Assembly: GCA_964464925.1 (NCBI GenBank)
Contig: CAYXLI010000020.1
Location: forward strand, 1 to 64,000
Length of the DNA stretch: 64,000 bases
Source: CAYXLI01 sp964464925
GTDB lineage: Bacteria; Acidobacteriota; Terriglobia; Bryobacterales; Bryobacteraceae
Reading direction: 5' to 3'
Shown: positions 58,666-64,000 of the stretch, one piece after another
How the letters are laid out: each line of letters opens with the position of its first letter
Position numbering within the stretch: the first letter of the stretch is position 1
Notes under the pieces: generated by a model
Databases searched by the model: none
What the model was told of the DNA's origin: nothing
What the model saw: the letters and a program-made list of their open reading frames with translations, nothing else
Position numbers and translations under genes: made by a program

Positions 58666-60214
58666 ACATCACTCGATTCGCGCATACTGCAATGCGCTGC
58701 TTTCCATCGACGATGAATGACACCGGATTCGCCGTGACATTTCCGCCCGTTTGGAAGTCCCAAAGCGGCTTGCCGCTGCGTGCGTCCAGCGCATAAAAGT
58801 TACCCTCCTGGGAGCCGGAGAACACCAATCCGCCACCCGTCGCCATCACTCCCGCCCACGGCGGCGAGAGCAGCCTGAACTCCCACCGCATCTCACCCGT
58901 AGCGCTGTCGAGAGCGCGAATCGCGCCCCAGGTATCATCGGGATGCAGTTCCTCCTCTCCTCCACCTGCGAAGAACGTACCTTCCTGAAAATCCTGATCG
59001 CGCTTGTAATACACTGCACCGGCCTCGCGCGTCGACACATAGACGAGCTTTGTGTCCGGGCTGTACGAAGGGCTGAACCACACCGTGGCGCCGTTCAGGT
59101 TCGGCCACAATAGCGTGCCTTTCTCGCTGGGATCCGTGCCCGGTATCACCATCGGACGTCCCTTGTCGTCCAATCCCCGCGCCCATGTTTGCTTCGCGTA
59201 AGAGCGCCCGGCCAGAAACTCGCCCGACTTCCGGTCCAGCACATAGAAGAACGCATTCCGGTTTGCGATCGCGACAACGCTCCTCTTTTTGCCGCGCACC
59301 TCAGCCTCATACAACATCGGCACGTGTGCCGAATCCCAATCGTGCGTGTCGTGCGGGGTGAATTGGAAATGCCATTTCCGCTTGCCCGTTTCTCCATCCA
59401 GCGCGACCAGTGAGCAAGTGTACAGATTATCGCCGAGCCGCTTATCGCCATTCCAATCCGGGCTGGGATTCCCCACTCCCCAATAGACCGTGTTCAAGTC
59501 GGGGTCGTAGGCACCCGTCACCCACGTAGAACCGCCGCCGGTCCGATAGCTCTCTCCCGCCCAGGTTTCTACGCCGGATTCCTCCTTCCCCGGAATCGTG
59601 TAGAAACGCCAGGCTCGCTCGCCCGTCTTCGAGTCGTAGGCATCGACAAACCCCCTTATGCCAGCCTCGCCCCCGCTGGTGCCAATCACCACCTTGCCCT
59701 TGATGGCCAGAGGAGCCAGCGTCATGCTGTATCCCAGCTTGTAATCCGCCACTTTCGTCGCCCATTTCTGTGAGCCGCTCTTGAGATCGAGCGCCACCAG
59801 GTAGCAATCGAGCGTCGTCACGTACAGCGTGCTATCCAGCACTGCGGGCCCTCGATTTACGCGGCCGAAGCCGATACTCCGGTAGTCCGCCGGAATGTTC
59901 CTTTTCCATTCCCACAGCGTCCGTCCCGTGCGCCCATCGAGCGCCGCTGCGGTGTTCGGACCGGTGATGTACAGGATCCCATCGATCACGATCGGTGAGA
60001 CCTCGTTCCGTGTTGTTTCGAACTGGTACACCCATTGCACCTTCAGGTCCTTCACATTGGCAGTCGTGATCTCGGCCAGCGGCGAATAGCGGTGCCCCTG
60101 CAGATTTCTCGAATAGGTGAGCCAGTTTCCGGGCTCCTTGTCCGCCTGCGCGATCCGTTCAAACGGCACCTGCGCCATCGACGCCGCGCAGATCAGAAAA
60201 AGGCAGGCTCTCAT
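58649..60214 (-). CDS. PQQ-dependent-dehydrogenase-like quinoprotein
   Basis: Exported eight-bladed propeller of 521 aa, with a signal peptide ending near residue 15. Metal/PQQ positions of alcohol dehydrogenases are recognisable: E183 in SGGEAGIRGFVDAYD, N249 in WGVGNPSPDW and D292 in HDWDSAHVP. D294 two residues on gives an Asp-Trp-Asp pattern like the lanthanide-type Asp-x-Asp. The vicinal Cys pair of classical enzymes (before NRG) is replaced by GFGRV. Acidobacterial relatives have been called empty quinoproteins, so PQQ binding is not certain. ATG 60214 overlaps the cytochrome stop (ATGA). Confidence 0.88.
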   Translation of the reverse strand: MRACLFLICAASMAQVPFERIAQADKEPGNWLTYSRNLQGHRYSPLAEITTANVKDLKVQWVYQFETTRNEVSPIVIDGILYITGPNTAAALDGRTGRTLWEWKRNIPADYRSIGFGRVNRGPAVLDSTLYVTTLDCYLVALDLKSGSQKWATKVADYKLGYSMTLAPLAIKGKVVIGTSGGEAGIRGFVDAYDSKTGERAWRFYTIPGKEESGVETWAGESYRTGGGSTWVTGAYDPDLNTVYWGVGNPSPDWNGDKRLGDNLYTCSLVALDGETGKRKWHFQFTPHDTHDWDSAHVPMLYEAEVRGKKRSVVAIANRNAFFYVLDRKSGEFLAGRSYAKQTWARGLDDKGRPMVIPGTDPSEKGTLLWPNLNGATVWFSPSYSPDTKLVYVSTREAGAVYYKRDQDFQEGTFFAGGGEEELHPDDTWGAIRALDSATGEMRWEFRLLSPPWAGVMATGGGLVFSGSQEGNFYALDARSGKPLWDFQTGGNVTANPVSFIVDGKQRIAVCANRVMYVFGL

Positions 60215-60933
60215 TTCGCTCCTTTCAGGGTGGCCAGCCATGCAACCAGATCCTGCACCTCGGCTTCCGTTAGCCTCGCCTCGTAGGAAGGCATCGGCGT
60301 CTCACCCCGCAATTTCCGGAACGAACCCAGTTCGGACTTCCTGAAGCTATGGAAACGTCCGGCCATGTCTTGAATCTGGATGGTGAACGAATCCTCATTG
60401 GCGCGGACCCCTCGTATCTTCTGGCCGGCAGGCGTAGTCGCCTCCACCAGAAGGAATCGCTCGGGTAGCGCGGATGCCGGCTTCAAAAGTGAGTCCTTCA
60501 GATGCGCCGCGCTACGTTTCGCCCCAATATCGGACAGGTCCGGACCAAAGCCGTTTCCCTGGCCGCCCACGATGTGGCAACCGCCACAGCCGCTGTTCGC
60601 GTATAGCTGCGCGCCGTGCGCTGCATCGCCGGGCACCGATTCCTCCGGCAACCTGCCCAGCTCCCGCACGTAGGACGCAACCTGAGCCAGCGCCTCTTTG
60701 CTCAGGAACCAGAACTCCGGCATCTCCGGAGCGATGCCGTCTTCTATCACTTTCTTCAGAGCTTCGTCATCTGCCGCCCGTGCCAGCTTCGGCCGGTTCA
60801 GGCTGGGTCCGCGGCCGCCCTTCCCTTCCATGCCATGACAGAGAGCGCAGTGACGCTCAAACTCGGCTTTCCCAGCCTGCTGCGCCGAAGCGCAGAAAGC
60901 CAGGAAGCACACCAGCAAAGCCGCGCGCAACAT
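60211..60933 (-). CDS. Diheme cytochrome c
   Basis: Periplasmic protein of 240 aa with a signal peptide (residues 1-17) and two haem-binding CxxCH motifs: CALCH (about residue 29) and CGGCH (about residue 115). Methionine ligands are plausible in EMPEFW and PMPSYEARLTEAEVQDLVAWL. It is the first gene of the unit with the quinoprotein and is the likely electron acceptor. A perfect TATAAT lies 8 nt before the ATG. Confidence 0.93.
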   Translation of the reverse strand: MLRAALLVCFLAFCASAQQAGKAEFERHCALCHGMEGKGGRGPSLNRPKLARAADDEALKKVIEDGIAPEMPEFWFLSKEALAQVASYVRELGRLPEESVPGDAAHGAQLYANSGCGGCHIVGGQGNGFGPDLSDIGAKRSAAHLKDSLLKPASALPERFLLVEATTPAGQKIRGVRANEDSFTIQIQDMAGRFHSFRKSELGSFRKLRGETPMPSYEARLTEAEVQDLVAWLATLKGAK

Positions 60934-60941
60934 GACAAGAG

Positions 60942-60947
60942 ATTATA
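60942..60947 (-). promoter_or_regulatory. Consensus -10 of the cytochrome/quinoprotein operon
   Basis: TATAAT on the minus strand, 8 nt before ATG 60933, with no ribosome site between. It is the best -10 match in the window and predicts a leaderless or 1-2 nt leader mRNA. Confidence 0.5.
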
Positions 60948-60977
60948 CGCGCTGGCATAACCGCGCGCAGCGGGTAC

Positions 60978-61688
60978 TCACCACCCACGTGTCGTTTGCG
61001 CTTCGGCTCGTGCGGCCGTGCCACTCCGGAATGGCAGCCAAAGAAGCCAGAACAGAGTGAGAGCAAATAGTTCCCCTATGCCGAGGTACACAGGCCACGG
61101 GCCGAAATAATCGAGCAGAGACGCACTCGCCGGCTTCCTGCAGAGGTACATGTAGTTCGTTGCGAATAGCACGTTGAATATACCCACCATTGCCGTGAAG
61201 CCATTCAAAATCAGAAACGCTCTGAGTACCGAGCCCGCCCGTGGCCTCGCAAGGTGCCCCCAAATGAGCGTCAGAAGAGTGATCACGACGAAGCCGTGCG
61301 AGAGAAAGAAGTACGCCGTTGGATAGGACGGAAACGGAGCCCATAGATCAGGGGTGAGAAGCGCCATCGTACTCCCGCCCAGGCCCGCGAAATAGGCAAA
61401 TTCATAGGCCCAGGGTTTGAGCGTCAACGCAGCGGTTACCGTCAGCCAAAGAACCAGATCGCACAATTGAAGGGGCAGGCCATCAGGAAAGCGCCAGCCT
61501 TCATGGCTAAGCCTGTAGCCGTACCAGATGAGTTCGTTTGCTGCAAGAAGCGCGCCCAGTGTGAGACGAATCCAATGCCTGCAGGCAGGACGCTGCCGGG
61601 CGGTAAACGACAGAGCCGCCGCAGCTCCTGGAATTGCAGCCAGAATGAATAGGTGCGCGGGCCCGAAGAGATGAAAACCCTCTGCCAT
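60978..61688 (-). CDS. YwaF-like (TIGR02206) integral membrane protein
   Basis: Protein of 236 aa with six or seven helices. Family blocks: FHLFGPAHL at the start, DGLPLQLCDLVLW, FAYFAGLGGSTMALLTPDLW, PTAYFFLSHGFVVI and ATNYMYLCRKP near the end. The YwaF family has no assigned function. ATG 61688 is preferred; in-frame upstream codons (to 61745) overlap the ankyrin gene. Its promoter and that of the ankyrin gene overlap. Confidence 0.85.
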   Translation of the reverse strand: MAEGFHLFGPAHLFILAAIPGAAAALSFTARQRPACRHWIRLTLGALLAANELIWYGYRLSHEGWRFPDGLPLQLCDLVLWLTVTAALTLKPWAYEFAYFAGLGGSTMALLTPDLWAPFPSYPTAYFFLSHGFVVITLLTLIWGHLARPRAGSVLRAFLILNGFTAMVGIFNVLFATNYMYLCRKPASASLLDYFGPWPVYLGIGELFALTLFWLLWLPFRSGTAARAEAQTTRGW

Positions 61689-61706
61689 TCCGTTGCCCTG
61701 CGCACC

Positions 61707-61734
61707 TTTATACCTGAACAGAGCTATTCTGAAC
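61707..61734. promoter_or_regulatory. Overlapping divergent promoters
   Basis: Leftward: TTCAGA (61729-61734) and TATAAA (61707-61712) with 16-bp spacing. Rightward: TATTCT (61725-61730), 7 nt before the ankyrin ATG. The leftward -35 overlaps the rightward -10, so the two should exclude each other. Confidence 0.42.
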
Positions 61735-61737
61735 AGC

Positions 61738-62274
61738 ATGAGCACGGCACTATTCGACGCAATCGGATCCGGCGATCGCTCAAAGCTTCAGGCAATGCTG
61801 GCTTCGGACCCCGAATTAGCCTCTTCGGCCAAAGAAGATGGCACGACCGCAATTCTCTGGTGCGTATACACCGGCCACGCCGAACTGGTTCCGCTCTTCC
61901 ATCGCGATCTGAACCTGTTCGAGGCCTGCGCAACAGGCAACTTTGCCCGTGCGGCTGCGCTCCTCGACGCGAATCCCTCCGCCCTGCATGAGTATTCCGG
62001 CGACGGACACACTGCACTCGGTCTGGCCACCTACTTCCGGCATCCCGATATCGTTCGCGAATTGATCCGCCGGGGCGCCGCCGTAAATCAGCCGTCAAGA
62101 AATGCGATGGGCGTCACGCCTCTGCACGCAGCCGCCGCGGCCGGAGATGCGGACCTGGTCCACTTCCTGATACAAAACGGCGCCGACGTGAATGCCAGAC
62201 AGGCCGGCGGACACACTGCGATGGACAGCGCGAAACAGTCCGGCAGGCAGGACATCATCGCCCTGCTGTCTTAA
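61738..62274 (+). CDS. Ankyrin-repeat protein
   Basis: Soluble protein of 178 aa built almost wholly from ankyrin repeats: about four units, the last with consensus GVTPLHAAAAAGDADLVHFLIQNGADVNARQAGGHTAMD. It has no signal peptide or membrane helix, so it is a cytoplasmic interaction module with unknown partner. ATG 61738 is used in preference to an in-frame ATG at 61693 that lies inside the divergent gene's promoter. The stop interlocks with the next gene over 4 bp. Confidence 0.88.
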   Translation: MSTALFDAIGSGDRSKLQAMLASDPELASSAKEDGTTAILWCVYTGHAELVPLFHRDLNLFEACATGNFARAAALLDANPSALHEYSGDGHTALGLATYFRHPDIVRELIRRGAAVNQPSRNAMGVTPLHAAAAAGDADLVHFLIQNGADVNARQAGGHTAMDSAKQSGRQDIIALLS

Positions 62275-63620
62275 ACTTTGTCCGGGATAACATACGGCGC
62301 ACGGTACTTGCGCGTTTGCATCGCCTGCGCCTCGTTGTCGCCCATGAACTTACCGGAAGGATCCACCTTCAGGAGCCGGTTCAGCCGGTAACCGATGTTC
62401 GCGAGGTGGCAATATGCCGCCGAGCGCGCCCCTATCTCGATTTCCGCGTTCAGCGATTTGTAGTCGCGCGACTTCACCGCGGCGACGAAGTTTTGCATGT
62501 GCGGAACCGTATCGTCGTTGCCGCTCTTCTCTTCGAGGGTCTTCTCGTACTTCTCCTTTCCCCCTGCCCCCGCGCCCCGCGCAGCCTCTCCGCTGATCGT
62601 GTTACCGACGGCGCTCTTGTACACCTGGAAGCCCGCATGATCGAGGATCATGAACCCCCCGTCGCCGAAGAAGATGTTGCCGACGTAGTTCGGCCGGACC
62701 GGCACGGGTCCCTCCGGCATCGTGGGAAGGTTCCGCACGTCGAAGGTCATCTCCGCATCGCCAAAGTTGAACACGGTCTGCTGCGTATTCGGCGTCTCCT
62801 GGTCGTCCTTCCACAGATACTTGCCGCCCGTCGACATGACAGTAGTGGGCCAACCGCTTTTTCCAAGGCCCCAAAGTGCTACGTCCATCTCATGCACGCC
62901 CTGATTGCCGATGTCGCCGTTGCCCGTGTCCCAGAACCAATGCCAGTTGTAGGCAAACTTGTTCTTGCTGTACGGCTTCATCTGCGCGGGCCCTAGGAAC
63001 TTGTCCCAATCGATTCCGGCAGGCACAGGTTCATCCGGCGTATGTCCGATCGAAAAACGGCGCCGGAAACAGAGGCCACGCGCCATATAGACGTTCCCGA
63101 TTACGCCATCCCGCAGCATCTGAATGGCTCTCTTCTTATGCGCGACCGACCGGCTCTGTGAGCCCACCTGCACCATGCGATTGTATTTGCGCGCCGCCTC
63201 CACCATCTTGCGGCTCTCGAACATGTTGTGCGAGGCAGGTTTCTCCACATAGACGTCTTTTCCCGCCTGGCACGCCCAAATAGTGGCCAGCGCGTGCCAG
63301 TGGTTAGGCGTCGCAACGGAAACAGCATCTACGTCCTTCGACTCGAACATGCGGCGCATGTCATCGTAGTCCTTCGGGGCGTAGCCTTTTGTCTTCTGGA
63401 TCTTCGCAACCGCGCGCTCGCGGGCCGCCTGGTTGACGTCGCACAGCCCTACGAACCGCACCTCCTCGATTTGCGAGTAATAGTTCATGTGATCGTTGCC
63501 GCGACCGCCCAACCCGACAATGCCGAGCTGCACTTTGTCGTTGGCGCCGAGAATCGGAAACGCGCTGGTCGCGATAGCCGCGGATGCGGTTTTGAGGAAT
63601 TGCCGTCTAGGTTGGGTCAT
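62271..63620 (-). CDS. Tat-exported Gfo/Idh/MocA-family oxidoreductase
   Basis: NAD(P)-dependent sugar oxidoreductase-like protein of 449 aa. A twin-arginine leader (PRRQFLKTASAAIATSAFP) precedes the Rossmann fold (GIVGLGGRGND) and the conserved EKP motif in DVYVEKPASH, followed by the C-terminal alpha/beta domain. Tat export of a dinucleotide-binding enzyme points to a cofactor carried through folding. This exported subgroup is abundant in Acidobacteria and Planctomycetes and probably modifies sugars. The specific substrate is unknown. Confidence 0.92.
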   Translation of the reverse strand: MTQPRRQFLKTASAAIATSAFPILGANDKVQLGIVGLGGRGNDHMNYYSQIEEVRFVGLCDVNQAARERAVAKIQKTKGYAPKDYDDMRRMFESKDVDAVSVATPNHWHALATIWACQAGKDVYVEKPASHNMFESRKMVEAARKYNRMVQVGSQSRSVAHKKRAIQMLRDGVIGNVYMARGLCFRRRFSIGHTPDEPVPAGIDWDKFLGPAQMKPYSKNKFAYNWHWFWDTGNGDIGNQGVHEMDVALWGLGKSGWPTTVMSTGGKYLWKDDQETPNTQQTVFNFGDAEMTFDVRNLPTMPEGPVPVRPNYVGNIFFGDGGFMILDHAGFQVYKSAVGNTISGEAARGAGAGGKEKYEKTLEEKSGNDDTVPHMQNFVAAVKSRDYKSLNAEIEIGARSAAYCHLANIGYRLNRLLKVDPSGKFMGDNEAQAMQTRKYRAPYVIPDKV

Positions 63621-63629
63621 GACGGCTCT

Positions 63630-63635
63630 ATTTTA
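63630..63635 (-). promoter_or_regulatory. Putative -10 of the Gfo/Idh/MocA gene
   Basis: TAAAAT on the minus strand, 9 nt before ATG 63620, again with no Shine-Dalgarno sequence. Confidence 0.38.
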
Positions 63636-63693
63636 TGCGAATCGCGGCCTGAATCGCGAGCCATCAACAGCATCGAACTCCACCGCAACCGGT

Positions 63694-64000
63694 TTACTGC
63701 GTAATCTTCAGATTCGCGAAATATCCTTCTGTGCCCGGCCCCACCCACAGGGCCACCGCGCCCTCTGAATCGCCGTGTTTCATATCGTTGACGATCAGGC
63801 AAGGCTGCGCGGCGCCATGAACGAATAGCCTCGCCTTGGTCCCGTCAATCACGATCCGGTACTTCGTCCACACCCCGGGCTCCAAGTCCACATACGATTC
63901 GTATTTCTCCGGAGATTGCTTCCGCAGCTGGTAGAAATCGAACTCCGGCTGCGCGCCATACTGTGTCGAATGGTTCCGTCGCACCTGGTCATCTGCGCGT
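63694..64000 (-). CDS. LamG/DUF1080-like protein, C-terminal part (cut by window edge)
   Basis: The frame is open to the right edge, so only the last 101 codons or so are seen. The visible part is a concanavalin-type beta-sandwich end: GVWTKYRIVIDGTKARLFVHG, then a GAVALWVGPGTEGYFANLKI finish typical of DUF1080 (3-keto-disaccharide hydrolase) and LamG domains. It lies upstream of, and in the same direction as, the Gfo/Idh/MocA gene; the two families often neighbour each other in sugar-oxidation clusters. The function of this member is not settled. Confidence 0.75.
   Translation of the reverse strand, partial: RADDQVRRNHSTQYGAQPEFDFYQLRKQSPEKYESYVDLEPGVWTKYRIVIDGTKARLFVHGAAQPCLIVNDMKHGDSEGAVALWVGPGTEGYFANLKITQ

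Noticed and set aside
1..64000. CRISPR arrays, tRNA/rRNA genes, insertion sequences or prophage
   Set aside because: No regularly spaced repeats, cloverleaf-like sequences, transposase or phage genes were found. The DnaC/IstB-like ATPase has no transposase partner.

Overview
The window looks like a chromosomal segment of an Acidobacteriota, most likely of the Bryobacterales/Solibacteraceae type (inferred, not proven). The signs are a moderately high GC content, an extracellular protein with an N-terminal region like the TIGR03437 domain that is abundant in that lineage, a quinoprotein plus cytochrome c pair of the acidobacterial kind, Tat-exported Gfo/Idh/MocA oxidoreductases, a FecR-domain secreted protein, and housekeeping genes in short unrelated operons. 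There are no rRNA or tRNA genes, insertion sequences, phage genes, CRISPR arrays or other clear signs of recent transfer. Two runs of exactly 100 N (41385-41484 and 45447-45546) are scaffold gaps. Each interrupts a gene, and their true lengths are unknown.

Layout. 1-4099: cofactor block on the + strand (valS end, nadC, birA, coaX, a coiled-coil unknown). 4096-5501: PHP phosphoesterase and PAP2 phosphatase on the - strand. 5758-9198: lipid-type glycosyltransferase, exported alpha/beta hydrolase, response regulator. 9206-11781: amino-acid permease, biotin carboxyl carrier and DnaC-like ATPase (-). 11846-15811: DUF58 protein overlapping a TonB-dependent receptor, then a GtrB-like glycosyltransferase. 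15822-18949: secreted unknown, Tat-exported ferritin-like protein, TrmB-type regulator. 19051-21760: MoxR/ChlI-like AAA ATPase with a VWA partner. 21764-30589: two polytopic glycosyltransferases flanking pyruvate:ferredoxin oxidoreductase and a dihydroorotate-dehydrogenase-like flavoprotein, then a FecR protein. 30665-33672: small membrane protein and a large secreted beta-propeller-like protein. 33982-35990: ethanolamine ammonia-lyase eutBC. 35987-41610: LpxL-like acyltransferase, mnmA, an unknown, cysteine desulfurase, SAM hydroxide adenosyltransferase, and fpg (gapped). 41636-47112: Ni/Co exporter, glgX, two paralogous PepSY-type membrane proteins and a sialidase-fold protein. 47249-49804: queE, queC and an MFS transporter. 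49954-53912: TPR protein, KAS-type synthase, RND adaptor lipoprotein. 54074-56500: HD-GYP/GAF/GGDEF protein. 56504-60933: cytochrome c, quinoprotein, DUF3500 protein and a WD40-like protein. 60978-64000: YwaF-like membrane protein, ankyrin protein, Gfo/Idh/MocA oxidoreductase and a partial LamG/DUF1080-like gene.

How the genes work together. NAD, biotin and CoA synthesis sit together. A biotin carrier elsewhere in the window is a plausible BirA substrate. The cysteine desulfurase can supply sulfur to MnmA, and QueE/QueC act in the same queuosine pathway. The cytochrome c and quinoprotein overlap by 4 bp and probably form a periplasmic dehydrogenase and its electron acceptor.

Two architectural patterns recur. 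First, all twelve convergent gene pairs lie within 50 bp of each other, and six share exactly 4 bp with interlocked stop codons. Second, at least a dozen transcription-unit heads have a -10-like hexamer only 6-12 nt before the start codon, mostly without a Shine-Dalgarno sequence, which predicts leaderless or near-leaderless mRNAs. I did not find a clear new defence or mobile system. The best candidates for undescribed biology are the PepSY/PepSY/sialidase-fold cluster, the quinoprotein with an Asp-Trp-Asp motif but no vicinal cysteines, structured leaders at the ferritin-like, eutB and SAM-hydrolase genes, and the pervasive leaderless promoter layout.
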